DNA of 64,000 bases from CBDFHC01 sp965247585 (GTDB taxonomy: Bacteria; Chloroflexota; Dehalococcoidia; Lucifugimonadales; GCA-2712585), in the NCBI GenBank assembly GCA_965247585.1, contig CBDFHC010000004.1, positions 682,001 to 746,000 of the forward strand. The letters run 5' to 3'. A model generated the notes under the pieces. The model saw only the letters and a program-made list of their open reading frames with translations. It made no database searches and was not told the DNA's origin. Shown one piece after another: positions 51,015 to 59,153 of the stretch; within the stretch, counting starts at the first letter, position 1; each line of letters starts with the position of its first letter. Position numbers and translations under genes: made by a program.

Positions 51015-52110
51015 AGACTTTCAGCTCGTTGTACAGGGCGTCCCGCTCCACCGGGACCTTGCCGGCGTCCCGGATCAGCCGGACCATCCGGTCCCGGGTC
51101 AGCCCCACGGGGCTGGCCGCTTTGGCGGCGTGGGAAATGCGCTCCCGGCCGATGGTGCCATCGGAGTCGTCCGCCCCGAAATGCAACGCTATGGACGCCG
51201 TCTCTTCGTAGATGGTTATCCAGTAGGCCTTGATGTGAGGGAAGTTGTCCAGCATCAGCCGCGCCGCCGCAATGGTCTTAAGGTCATCGAAGGGGGAAGC
51301 CTGACGGGCGACAAGCTGCGTGTCGCCGGTCTGGTATTCAATGGGTATAAACGCCAGGAAGCCGCCGGTATCGTCCTGTAGCTCCCGCAGCAGCTCAAGA
51401 TGATGGACCCGCTCCTCAACGGTCTCCACGTGGCCGTAGAGGAGGGTCGCGTTAGAGGGGATACCCAACTGGTGCGCCGTGCGGTGTATCTCCAGCCAGC
51501 GCTGGGGCGAGGCCTTGCCGGGGTACAGCATCCGGTGCATACGGTCGGAAAACACCTCGGCGCCGCCGCCGGGCATGGACCGCAGGCCCGCGGCCTTCAA
51601 CCGCGCCAGCGACTCCTCCGGGGGTATTTTCCACCGTCGCCAGAAGTAGTCTATCTCGGACGCGGTGAATGCTTTCACCTGGCAGTTGGGATAGCGCCCG
51701 TGGATTGCCCCAACCAGCTCCTCGTAGTATTCGAAGGGCCAGTCCGGGTGGTGGCCGCCAACCATGTGGGCCTCCCGAGTGTCCTCGTCCAGCAACCCCA
51801 ACACGTCCTCTACGCTCATCTCGTAGGCGTCCGCATCACCCGGCTTCTTCGCGAAATCGCAGAAGCTGCAGGAGAGCACGCATACGTTGGTGGGGTTGAT
51901 GTGGCGGTTCAGAACGAAGAAGACGCGGTCTTTCCAGCGCTTGCTCTTCTGCCAGTCTGCCATGCGGCCCACGGCAGTGAAGTCCTCTGTCTCGAAGAGA
52001 CGGACCCCGTCATCGAACGACAGCCTTTGATCCGCCTGCACCTTTTCCCAGATCGGGATTAGACCGGCGTCCCTGAAAGCGATGCCCTGTTTCACCTCTG
52101 TCTGAGGCAT
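51004..52110 (-). CDS. mqnE: Aminofutalosine synthase
   Basis: A 368-residue radical SAM enzyme: NRHINPTNVCVLSCSFCDFA gives the C-x3-C-x2-C cluster motif near residues 77-84, then MVGGHHPDWPFEYYEELV, VKAFTASEIDYF and the PGGGAEVFSDRMHRML region. These are MqnE hallmarks. It joins the enolpyruvyl benzoate with S-adenosylmethionine to form aminofutalosine. The gene starts 4 nt after tetR and overlaps mqnA, so the whole pathway block is one transcription unit. Confidence 0.93.
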   Translation of the reverse strand: MPQTEVKQGIAFRDAGLIPIWEKVQADQRLSFDDGVRLFETEDFTAVGRMADWQKSKRWKDRVFFVLNRHINPTNVCVLSCSFCDFAKKPGDADAYEMSVEDVLGLLDEDTREAHMVGGHHPDWPFEYYEELVGAIHGRYPNCQVKAFTASEIDYFWRRWKIPPEESLARLKAAGLRSMPGGGAEVFSDRMHRMLYPGKASPQRWLEIHRTAHQLGIPSNATLLYGHVETVEERVHHLELLRELQDDTGGFLAFIPIEYQTGDTQLVARQASPFDDLKTIAAARLMLDNFPHIKAYWITIYEETASIALHFGADDSDGTIGRERISHAAKAASPVGLTRDRMVRLIRDAGKVPVERDALYNELKVYDD

Positions 52111-52114
52111 ATGT

Positions 52115-52720
52115 TCAACGTCCTCCCGCTACCGGTTCGGTTTTAGCGCCCACGCCGTCCAGCAGCATGCGCCGAAGGACGGGGAGCGACTCTTTCATGG
52201 GGTCCGGCTCTCCGGTGTAGACCCATCGGATGAGCACCTCGTTGATGGCCCCGGCCCAGACGAAGGCGGCGATCTCGGTATTCTGGGGGGGTATGGCCCC
52301 CTCCCGCACCGCCAACTCCAGGTTGTCCCTGATCAGCGAGGCGAAACGCGTGAATATTTCCATGCGCTTCTTCTCGAAGGGATTTCCCATGCTGTACCCT
52401 TGGACCAGCAAAAGCTTCGCCAGCCTGCGCCGCTTGGTCAAGATATCCATCGCCGTTTCCAGCGCCGCGTCCAACCGTTCAACGGCGCCCTGTCGCCGCT
52501 CCACGGCGCCGCTTACACGGTCAATCAGCCGATCAGCCAGGTGGTCCATGACAGCGAAGAAAAGACGCTCCTTGCTGGGGAAATGAAAATAGAGACCGCC
52601 CTTGGACATATCGGTGCGGCGGACGATCTCATCCATGGCGGCGTCGTGGTAGCCCTTCTCCGCGAAGACGGCCTCCGCCGCCTCCATGATCCTCTCTCGG
52701 GCGTTCAGCTTTTCCGCCAT
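52115..52720 (-). CDS. TetR/AcrR-family transcriptional regulator
   Basis: A 201-residue repressor-type protein. The N-terminal helix-turn-helix is standard: ARERIMEAAEAVFAEKGYHD, AAMDEIVRRTDMSKGGLYFHF, then PSKERLFFAVMDHLADRL. The ligand domain is residues 60-201, ligand unknown. It lies inside the operon between the MBL gene (3 nt) and mqnE (4 nt). The operon promoter carries a TetR-style palindrome at 53598-53611, so autorepression of the menaquinone genes is the natural inference. Confidence 0.93.
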   Translation of the reverse strand: MAEKLNARERIMEAAEAVFAEKGYHDAAMDEIVRRTDMSKGGLYFHFPSKERLFFAVMDHLADRLIDRVSGAVERRQGAVERLDAALETAMDILTKRRRLAKLLLVQGYSMGNPFEKKRMEIFTRFASLIRDNLELAVREGAIPPQNTEIAAFVWAGAINEVLIRWVYTGEPDPMKESLPVLRRMLLDGVGAKTEPVAGGR

Positions 52721-52723
52721 GCG

Positions 52724-53584
52724 CTAGAGCCCAACCTGCCAGTAGCGGCGTCCCTCGGCCCGCACCACCCTGCCGAAGCCCGGCAGTGGAAAGTGGCAGG
52801 CGATGACAGTAGTGCCTTCGGTTTCCAATTGGTCCAGCAACCGGCTTCGCGTCCTGTTGGACACCGGCCAGTCAGCATCGAAGCGGGAGTTCCACTCCTG
52901 CTCAGTCACCTGCGCGGGATGGATCAGGACGTCCCCTTCAATGAAGGCCCGCTCTCCCTGAGAGGTTACCCACAGGCTCATGTGCCCCGGCGTGTGGCCG
53001 GGGGTATGGACGGCGCGCACCTCATCGGTGAGGTTGGTGTCCGCAACCACTGTGTCGAAGATACCCAACTCAACCAGCGACTCGACGCAGGATTCCATAA
53101 AGGGCGCCGACTGGACGGCCTGCACCTCCGGTTTCCGGAAGTACTCCAGGTCCGCCTGGTGGGCCAGGTAGCGCGCCTTGGGGAATGTGGGGACCGCTTT
53201 CCCATCCCGCTGGAACGTGTTCCAGCCCACGTGGTCTATGTGAAGGTGGGTATGAAACACCGTGTCCACCTCCCCGGGGTCCACCTGCTGGGCGGCCAGG
53301 TCTTCCATGAGATGCCCGCGGAGGCCTCCCAGGTAATCGAAAGGGCCGGGGCCGTAGCCGGTGTCCACCAGGATCGTCTTACCCTGGGAGCGGACCACGT
53401 AGCATCCGATCTCCAGCCGCATTCGGTCGCCTTCAAAGGTGTCAGGGTACTGCTGCTGATAGGAGGCCCAGGCTTCCATAGGGACCTCCGGCCAGACCTC
53501 CTCGGTGGTAAGGGGGAAAACCAGGTTCATGTCGGTAACCGCGACGATTTCTACGTTGCCCACGGTCATTTTGTAGCTGCCCAA
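52724..53584 (-). CDS. MBL-fold metallo-hydrolase
   Basis: A 286-residue metallo-beta-lactamase fold. The zinc motif is HTHLHIDHVGWN, with later ligands in HTPGHTPGHMSLW, EGDVLIHPAQ and ACHFPLPG. It resembles quorum-quenching lactonases and other hydrolases of this fold; the substrate is unknown. Start: TTG 53584 lies 5 nt after GGAGG and is preferred; ATG 53569 is 19 nt from it, and TTG 53596 lies within the ribosome site. First gene of the tetR-mqn operon. Confidence 0.88.
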   Translation of the reverse strand: MGSYKMTVGNVEIVAVTDMNLVFPLTTEEVWPEVPMEAWASYQQQYPDTFEGDRMRLEIGCYVVRSQGKTILVDTGYGPGPFDYLGGLRGHLMEDLAAQQVDPGEVDTVFHTHLHIDHVGWNTFQRDGKAVPTFPKARYLAHQADLEYFRKPEVQAVQSAPFMESCVESLVELGIFDTVVADTNLTDEVRAVHTPGHTPGHMSLWVTSQGERAFIEGDVLIHPAQVTEQEWNSRFDADWPVSNRTRSRLLDQLETEGTTVIACHFPLPGFGRVVRAEGRRYWQVGL

Positions 53585-53597
53585 GACGCCCTCCAAA

Positions 53598-53611
53598 ACC
53601 GACCAGTCGGT
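53598..53611. promoter_or_regulatory. TetR-type operator at the menaquinone operon promoter
   Basis: ACCGAC (53598-53603) and GTCGGT (53606-53611) are perfect 6-bp arms around a CA centre. The sequence closely resembles palindromes bound by TetR-family repressors. It lies 6 nt or so downstream of the predicted start site and just upstream of the first ribosome site, where bound repressor would block transcription. A tetR gene is second in the operon. Confidence 0.65.
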
Positions 53612-53623
53612 CGGATTGAGACA

Positions 53624-53653
53624 ATTCTAGGTCTCGTTATTAGCCGGCGTCAA
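53624..53653 (-). promoter_or_regulatory. Promoter of the MBL-tetR-mqnEAC-methyltransferase operon
   Basis: On the minus strand TTGACG (plus 53648-53653) and TAGAAT (plus 53624-53629) are 18 nt apart. The predicted start is near 53617, giving a leader of about 35 nt that includes the palindrome. Confidence 0.65.
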
Positions 53654-53784
53654 GGCAACTTCTCTCCGTGCTGCTGCTTCCTTTGGCCCATCCGGACATA
53701 CCTCACAAACCGTATCCACCGTCGGACGCCAACCGGGCCGCCGCCCTGCAAAGCGGTCCGTAGGGCCGCACACCTCTCCGCTCC

Positions 53785-53813
53785 TTTGCCCCTCAGCGTA
53801 ACGGATGTATAAT
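53785..53813 (+). promoter_or_regulatory. Promoter for the 209-aa hypothetical gene
   Basis: Consensus TATAAT (53808-53813) preceded by TTTGCC (53785-53790) at 17 nt. The ATG is 23 nt downstream after AGGGGG. Confidence 0.5.
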
Positions 53814-53836
53814 CGGGCCAACTTCAGGGGGATGCC

Positions 53837-54466
53837 ATGCCGGGCATCAAGGACATATTCAAGCCTAGGTCCAGCGCCCAAAAGTGCCGGGACCTCTGCG
53901 CCCGCCTGAACGGTCTGGGCATCTCCGCCGCAGTGGAGCAGAGGGGTCGGCCGGAGGAGTTGTTCCGCGAATCCCTGGAAAGCTCGCTGGGCCTGGTCTC
54001 CATCCATCATCGGCAATTGCTATGGGCCAACGTGGTCCACGGTTCGCTGCGGCCCGTCCGAGCCAGGGAACCAGTTTACATGGTTCTCCGTTCGCCCAAG
54101 ATAATGGACTACTATCGCATCTGGTATGGGGTCAGGGACCCTAACCTGAATAAGTCTGATCATCACCTCCAATTCAGGTCTTCCCGCCGCAGGTCTATGT
54201 GGGGTCTGGGCGGACCGGTTGACGTGCAGTGGAAAACGAAGCTACAGCCGTTGGAATTGGACCATCTGAATTCGGATGAGCCGCTGAGCCGGCGCCTGAT
54301 AGATGAAAGCGTTGACGTGGAGGTGATGGGCTTCCCTGACGGCTACTGGATCATTTCCAACCGGGAGTCGGCTCGGGAGCCGTCCAGGAGCATGTTCGAC
54401 TGCTACGAGGCGGTGGCCGAGTCACTCCTCCTCTATTCCAAAGGACTGGGCTTCAGCGCCGGTTGA
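53837..54466 (+). CDS. Hypothetical protein
   Basis: A 209-residue soluble, basic protein. I see no known family. Notable segments are IKDIFKPRSSAQKCRDLCARL at the N-terminus (helical, two cysteines), VYMVLRSPKIMDYYRIWYGV, and a basic FRSSRRRSMWGLGG near the middle. It is divergent from the menaquinone operon and is followed by the D-glutamate-cyclase-like pair after 70 nt. Its own promoter and ribosome site support that it is expressed. Confidence 0.75.
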   Translation: MPGIKDIFKPRSSAQKCRDLCARLNGLGISAAVEQRGRPEELFRESLESSLGLVSIHHRQLLWANVVHGSLRPVRAREPVYMVLRSPKIMDYYRIWYGVRDPNLNKSDHHLQFRSSRRRSMWGLGGPVDVQWKTKLQPLELDHLNSDEPLSRRLIDESVDVEVMGFPDGYWIISNRESAREPSRSMFDCYEAVAESLLLYSKGLGFSAG

Positions 54467-54536
54467 CGGCCCACCACCGCCGAAAATAAGATTAGCCATT
54501 CCAGGTTGTCAGCCACAAGACGGAAGGAGACCCATA

Positions 54537-55331
54537 GTGAGCACCAAGACCATGCCCCGGACTCCGGTGGAGATCCGGCAGCTTATCAGATCGGGCGAGT
54601 ACAACGGAGTGACCGGCGGCTTGGCCCCGGGATACGTGCAGGCTAACCTGGTCATCCTGCCGCGGGACCAGGCTTTTGACTTCCTGCTCTTCTGCCAGCG
54701 TAACGCCAGACCATGCCCCTTGCTGGAGGTGATTGAGCCGGGGCAGGTGGAACCGAAGCAGACCGCCCCGGGCGCGGACATCCGCACGGACATCTCCTCG
54801 TACCGCATTTTCAAGGACGGGGAGTTGGTGAGCATCGAGACGGACGTGCGGAAGTACTGGCGGGACGACCTGGTCTCCTTCCTCCTGGGATGCAGCTTCA
54901 CGTTCGAGGGTGCCCTGGTGGACGCGGGGGTCCCCATGCGCCACTGGGAGCTGGAGCGTAACGTATCCATGTTCCGCACGAATTTCGAGTGCACTCCGGC
55001 GGGCGCTTTCTCTGGCCCTATGGTGGTGAGCATGCGGCCCATCCACTACAGCAAGGTGGTACGGGCGGTCCAGGTCACCTCGCGGTTCCCTGGGGCCCAC
55101 GGCGCGCCGGTGCACATAGGCGATCCGGCGACCATCGGCATCAACGACGTGATGGCGCCCGACTACGGCGAGCCCACGGTATTCAAGGAAGGTGAGATTC
55201 CGGTCTTCTGGGCCTGCGGCGTCACTCCCCAGGCGGTTGCCTTTAAGTCGAAACCCCCGTTCATGATGACCCACGGTCCGGGCCACATGTTCATTACGGA
55301 CATGCGGGATACGGACCTGGCGGCCCTGTAG
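54537..55331 (+). CDS. DUF1445 putative hydro-lyase (D-glutamate cyclase N-terminal half-like)
   Basis: A 264-residue DUF1445/YcsI-family protein: IRSGEYNGVTGGLAPGYVQANLVILP, then FLLFCQRNARPCPLLEV, DIRTDISSYRIFKDG, CSFTFEGALVDAGV-type residues, PMVVSMRPI and HGAPVHIGDPATIGI. In mammals this domain is fused to DUF4392 to make D-glutamate cyclase, which interconverts D-glutamate and 5-oxo-D-proline. Here the DUF4392 partner is the next gene, 21 nt on, so a two-subunit version is likely. The start is GTG 54537. Confidence 0.9.
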   Translation: MSTKTMPRTPVEIRQLIRSGEYNGVTGGLAPGYVQANLVILPRDQAFDFLLFCQRNARPCPLLEVIEPGQVEPKQTAPGADIRTDISSYRIFKDGELVSIETDVRKYWRDDLVSFLLGCSFTFEGALVDAGVPMRHWELERNVSMFRTNFECTPAGAFSGPMVVSMRPIHYSKVVRAVQVTSRFPGAHGAPVHIGDPATIGINDVMAPDYGEPTVFKEGEIPVFWACGVTPQAVAFKSKPPFMMTHGPGHMFITDMRDTDLAAL

Positions 55332-55352
55332 AGGCTAGTAGGAGAGGCGCCA

Positions 55353-56219
55353 ATGGCAACCACAACCATAGAGGACATCATCCTTCAGCGGGACCAGCGA
55401 GGCGTCTCGGACCTTCGCCAGTTCCTGCCCCAGGACTACTGCCATCAGGCGGCGCAGTACGTGATGGACCACCCGGGCACGACGTTGGTGACCACCGGTT
55501 TCTACATCGTGTACGGGAAGGCGGCGGAAACGGACGGACCCCCCGGCGCCTTGGCCATCGGCCGGGCGCTGGAGGCGCTGGGCCGCCGCGTGGTTTACGT
55601 TACCGACCGATACACCAAGGAAATCATGCAGCGATTGGCGGGTCCCGCCGCCGAGGTGGCGGACTTCCCCATCACCGACGTTGCGGCCAGCCAAAAATTC
55701 TCTGAGGAGCTGCTTCGCACGTACGATCCGTCGCTGCTCATTTCCATAGAGCGGTGTGCGCCGTCCCGGGACGGGCTGTACCGCAACATGCGGGCGGTGG
55801 ACATTACCGAGTACACCGCCCGGATAGACACGCTCTTCGGACTGCACCAGTACACCGTGGGCGTGGGCGACGGCGGCAACGAGATTGGGATGGGCAACGT
55901 CCTGGACAAGATACTGGACCGGCCCCACCTTCACGCCGACCCTGCCACCACCCTGGTGCAGCGCCTGGTGATTTCCAGCGTTTCCAACTGGGGCGGCTAC
56001 GGACTGGTGGCGGCGCTGTCCCGGCTGGCGGGCCGCGACCTGCTCCCCTCAGTGGAGGAGGAAGCGGAATGGGTACGTCAATGCGTGGCGTTGGGCGCGG
56101 TGGACGGCTTCACCGGCGAGGTGAAGGAGTACGTGGACGGCTTCCCGCTGGACGAGTACGGACGCACCCTGGCGGACCTCCATGACCTGCTTGGCGACGA
56201 GGGTATCTCCTCCGTATAG
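55353..56219 (+). CDS. DUF4392 protein (D-glutamate cyclase C-terminal half-like)
   Basis: A 288-residue DUF4392 protein: TLVTTGFYIVYGKAAETDGPPG, LIGRALEALG-type residues (AIGRALEALGRRVVYVTD), then ISIERCAPSRDGLYRNM, VGVGDGGNEIGMGN and VSNWGGYGLVAAL. These are the conserved motifs of the mammalian D-glutamate cyclase C-terminal domain. It follows the DUF1445 gene with 21 nt between and a GGAGAGG site. The substrate could be D-glutamate or a related acid; no peptidoglycan or racemase gene is nearby. Confidence 0.9.
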   Translation: MATTTIEDIILQRDQRGVSDLRQFLPQDYCHQAAQYVMDHPGTTLVTTGFYIVYGKAAETDGPPGALAIGRALEALGRRVVYVTDRYTKEIMQRLAGPAAEVADFPITDVAASQKFSEELLRTYDPSLLISIERCAPSRDGLYRNMRAVDITEYTARIDTLFGLHQYTVGVGDGGNEIGMGNVLDKILDRPHLHADPATTLVQRLVISSVSNWGGYGLVAALSRLAGRDLLPSVEEEAEWVRQCVALGAVDGFTGEVKEYVDGFPLDEYGRTLADLHDLLGDEGISSV

Positions 56220-56355
56220 AAGCGTCCTCAAGGTGGGACCAGAAGCGCCTGGACACCCGGTGCGCAAAACCGCCTAAGCCGGATCGGGTGGGGACTTTCC
56301 TCCGCCAGCCCGCTACCTAGCCCCGCAACACGCCGCATCACGGCGAGCCCTTGTC

Positions 56356-57768
56356 CTAGACCGGCGGTCTCCTTTTATGCCACTCCGTCGCTTGCTGGTA
56401 GGCGTAGGCCGCCTTCAGGACCGTGACTTCTTCAAAGGGACGGCCCGCTATCTGCATCCCCATGGGCAGCCCGTCGTCCGAGAAGCCACAGGGAACGGTG
56501 ACCGCGGGGTAACCGGTGATGTTGAAAGGCCGCGTGTACTGGGTCAGCAGCGGCACCGAGTCCACCGGCTTGCCGTTAATTTCCACTTCCCGTTGGCCGA
56601 TAGGAAATGCCACGGTGGGCTCCATGGGACCAACCAGTAGGTCGACGTTCTTGAACAGCTCCTGGGTCTGTGCCACGTAGACGTTGCGGGCGCGCAGCGC
56701 CTGGATGTACTCCGCCGCGGTTATGAAGAAGCCCGTCTCCAGCCGCATCCTGACCGCGGGGTCGTAGTCCTGGCCCCGGGCCAGCACCCTGCGGCGGTGG
56801 CCCGCCGTGGCCTCCGCGTACAGCAACGTGGTTACAATGGCGTGCGAGGTGTGATAGACGGGCCAGGAGACCTCTGAGACCTGGGCGCCCAACTCTCGCA
56901 GCACCTCCAGCGCCTTTTCTACCGCAACAGCCACCTGGGGCGCCAGCGGCGCTTCGTAGTACTCCTTGGGAACGCCTATGCGCAGCCCCCGAATGTCTTC
57001 GCCAAGCGCCGCGCGGTAGTCCGGGATCTCCACCCTGGCGGATGTCGTGTCCAGCGGGTCGTGCCCCGCTATGGCGGTCAGCGCCAGGGCGCAGTCCTCC
57101 ACGGTGCGGGTCATGGGGCCAGGGTGGTCCAGGGTCCAGGAGAGAGCCACCAGGCCGTGGCGGCTGAGAAGCCCGTAGGTGGCCTTCATCCCCACCAGCC
57201 CGCAGAGGGCGCTGGGGATGCGGACGGAGCCGCCGGTATCGGTCCCCATGGTTATGGAGGCCTGGCCCGCTGCCGCCGCGGTGCCCGAGCCGCCGCTGGA
57301 GCCCCCGCTTATCCTGGTGGGGTCCCACGGATTGTGCATATCGCCGTAGTCCGCGTTCTCTCCGGTGGGGCCAAAGGCGAACTGGCTGAGGTTCAGCTTG
57401 CCCAGTATCACCGCGCCGGCCTGCTTGAACCGCGCGGCTATGGTGCCGTCGGACTCCGGCACGAAGGTGTCGAACATCTTGGAGCCGGATGTGTTTCGCA
57501 TCCCCTGGACGTAGAACAGGTCCTTCAACGCGATGGGGATGCCGTGTAGGGGGCCTCGGTAGTGGCCCGACTGTATCTCCTCTTCCGCCTGGCGGGCGGC
57601 GGCCAGCGCTTCGTCCGCTGCCACGGTGATGAATGAGTTGAGAACCGGCTCGGTGGCTTCTATCCGGTCCAGGTGCGCCTGGGTAAGCTCCACTGGGGAC
57701 AGCTCCCCGGCGAAGATTAATCGGGACTGTTCGTCAGCGCTAAGGAAGCAAAGCTCTTTGGCGTCCAT
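56356..57768 (-). CDS. Amidase-signature enzyme (GatA-like)
   Basis: A 470-residue amidase: Lys in IALKDLFYVQ near 81, cis-Ser in SGGSSGGSGTAAAAG and nucleophile Ser in GTDTGGSVRIPSALCG. It resembles GatA but a true gatA with gatC is at 31590, so this is a second, catabolic amidase. It lies 3 nt after a 63-residue GatC-like gene, suggesting an amidase/small-subunit pair as in AtzE-AtzG. The substrate is unknown. Downstream, 136 nt of gap to the convergent gene hold nothing I recognise. Confidence 0.92.
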   Translation of the reverse strand: MDAKELCFLSADEQSRLIFAGELSPVELTQAHLDRIEATEPVLNSFITVAADEALAAARQAEEEIQSGHYRGPLHGIPIALKDLFYVQGMRNTSGSKMFDTFVPESDGTIAARFKQAGAVILGKLNLSQFAFGPTGENADYGDMHNPWDPTRISGGSSGGSGTAAAAGQASITMGTDTGGSVRIPSALCGLVGMKATYGLLSRHGLVALSWTLDHPGPMTRTVEDCALALTAIAGHDPLDTTSARVEIPDYRAALGEDIRGLRIGVPKEYYEAPLAPQVAVAVEKALEVLRELGAQVSEVSWPVYHTSHAIVTTLLYAEATAGHRRRVLARGQDYDPAVRMRLETGFFITAAEYIQALRARNVYVAQTQELFKNVDLLVGPMEPTVAFPIGQREVEINGKPVDSVPLLTQYTRPFNITGYPAVTVPCGFSDDGLPMGMQIAGRPFEEVTVLKAAYAYQQATEWHKRRPPV

Positions 57769-57771
57769 CGA

Positions 57772-57963
57772 TTACTCCCGCACCGGGGAGAAGACGTTAG
57801 AGGGCTCCACGTCATCGGTCCCGATATCGAATAGACCGGCCATCAGCCCTTTCACCCCTTTGACGTGGTGGTACAGCTCATCCATGTGGGCTTCGTCCGC
57901 CACGTCCAGACCCAACCGTCCGGCCATTGAAACAAAGTCCTCCCGTGTCAGCTCATCAGCCAT
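57772..57963 (-). CDS. Small GatC/AtzG-like partner of the amidase
   Basis: A 63-residue protein: LTREDFVSMAGRLGLDVA, then EAHMDELYHHVKGVKGLM, ending PSNVFSPVRE. The two-helix plan and a C-terminal stretch with P and F resemble GatC and AtzG-like (DUF4089) subunits, which clamp their amidase. The similarity is weak but the position, 3 nt upstream of the amidase and in the same direction, is the expected one. Confidence 0.7.
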   Translation of the reverse strand: MADELTREDFVSMAGRLGLDVADEAHMDELYHHVKGVKGLMAGLFDIGTDDVEPSNVFSPVRE

Positions 57964-58009
57964 CGCGAGTCTCCCTGCGTGAATTGGGTAGAACGGTCCG
58001 GGGTACGGA

Positions 58010-58672
58010 TTAGGTCTGCTCTACCGGGGCAGGCCACTGGGAGCCACCCACCGCCGGGCGGTCCCCCGGCGAGAGGGCCAGACCCTCCTTCACCGTATTG
58101 GTGAATCCGTGAGTTACCACCGCGCCCCACTCCCGGGCCTTGGCCACACGTGTGGCGGTGCGGCTGCCGCGGATGGCGGTGCGGGACTGCTCGCTCATCT
58201 CGTTCATGGGTTTGCCCTGGTCCTGGGGTTGGGCATTCTGTGTGGCCACGGCCTCTTCCATTGCGTCCAGCTCGGGCACCAGTTCCCCGGCAGTCTCAAT
58301 GAATCGGCAGACCTCCCGCATCTGGGCGTCAAACACCACAAATACCGGCACCGTGTTCCGGCGGTACTTCGGCAGGAAGCTGTTGGTCAGCTCCTTGTGC
58401 CGGTCCGAGTCGAAGACGCGGGCCTCCAGCCGGTCGGTGGTCTCCGCCAGGCGGAGAATGGCAGGCGAACTGGTCAGGTGGTCCCCGCACCAGTCCGCCG
58501 TAAAGGCCACCAGGTTCAGTGTCCCGTCCAGCGACTGGAAGAACGCAGTGTCTTCCGTCGGCGTCTCAACCCCGGCGTAGATGTCAAGGAACACCTGCTT
58601 GTTCACCTTTATCTGGGAGATATATTCCTCCGTGGTCATGCCCTGGCGGAACATTTCTGCGTCTATACTCAT
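58010..58672 (-). CDS. Thioredoxin-fold protein with a single active-site cysteine
   Basis: A 220-residue protein. Residues about 45-140 form a thioredoxin fold: LNLVAFTADWCGDHLTSSPAI, then LEARVFDSDRHKELTNSFL, and VPVFVVFDAQM with the cis-Pro. The usual WCxxC is WCGDHL, so the second cysteine is missing; a disulfide-exchange role by the normal mechanism is unlikely. The last 70 residues are polar. ATG 58672 has GGAGC upstream. It could be a monothiol-type or peroxidase-like member. Confidence 0.8.
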   Translation of the reverse strand: MSIDAEMFRQGMTTEEYISQIKVNKQVFLDIYAGVETPTEDTAFFQSLDGTLNLVAFTADWCGDHLTSSPAILRLAETTDRLEARVFDSDRHKELTNSFLPKYRRNTVPVFVVFDAQMREVCRFIETAGELVPELDAMEEAVATQNAQPQDQGKPMNEMSEQSRTAIRGSRTATRVAKAREWGAVVTHGFTNTVKEGLALSPGDRPAVGGSQWPAPVEQT

Positions 58673-58814
58673 CTTCAGCTCCTTCCGGTTCCCGGTGGCC
58701 GGGTTAAGCTTCTCACCAAGCGGACGGCATGGCAATAGGCCCATGCGCCGGTCGAATGGGGGGCCCGGCTTCGTGATATGTTATGGGCGGACTTATACCA
58801 AAAGGGGGCAGACA

Positions 58815-59153
58815 ATGGCGCTGAAACGATGTCTACTGGAGATGGGAATGGGAGTGGACCTTCACGGTCGGGATTACACCAAGTCGGCACAGAAGGCGGT
58901 AAGGGACGCCTTGTGGCACAACAGCGTAAGCTTCCCCAGGGTCTTTGGTTCCGGCCCTGATGCGATGCACGTTCAGGTTACCATCGGGTCGCCAAACCCG
59001 GACGCCGTCGACGGCGAAGCCGTGCTGACCGTGCTGCCCTATGGCAAGAAAAGCATTAAGGTGGAGGCCGGCGGGCTGGAGATACCCAGCGAAGACGGCA
59101 CAGACGCCACCGTGATATCCAACGCCGCAGTGCTGGTAAGCCTGGACGTCTAA
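58815..59153 (+). CDS. Lin0512 family protein
   Basis: A 112-residue protein with the Lin0512 pattern: LEMGMGVDLHGRDYTKSAQKAV, DALWHNSVSF, then VQVTIGSPNPDAVDGEAVLTVLPYG. The family is small, widely distributed and has no known function. ATG 58815 starts at the conserved MALKRCLLEMG with GGGGGC upstream. It is divergent from the thioredoxin-fold gene and overlaps the end of the MFS gene by 4 nt. Confidence 0.87.
   Translation: MALKRCLLEMGMGVDLHGRDYTKSAQKAVRDALWHNSVSFPRVFGSGPDAMHVQVTIGSPNPDAVDGEAVLTVLPYGKKSIKVEAGGLEIPSEDGTDATVISNAAVLVSLDV

Noticed and set aside
52400..53812. Open frame of 470 codons antisense to tetR and the MBL gene
   Set aside because: Both genes on the other strand have clear domains and an operon layout; the antisense translation looks like composition-driven shadow.
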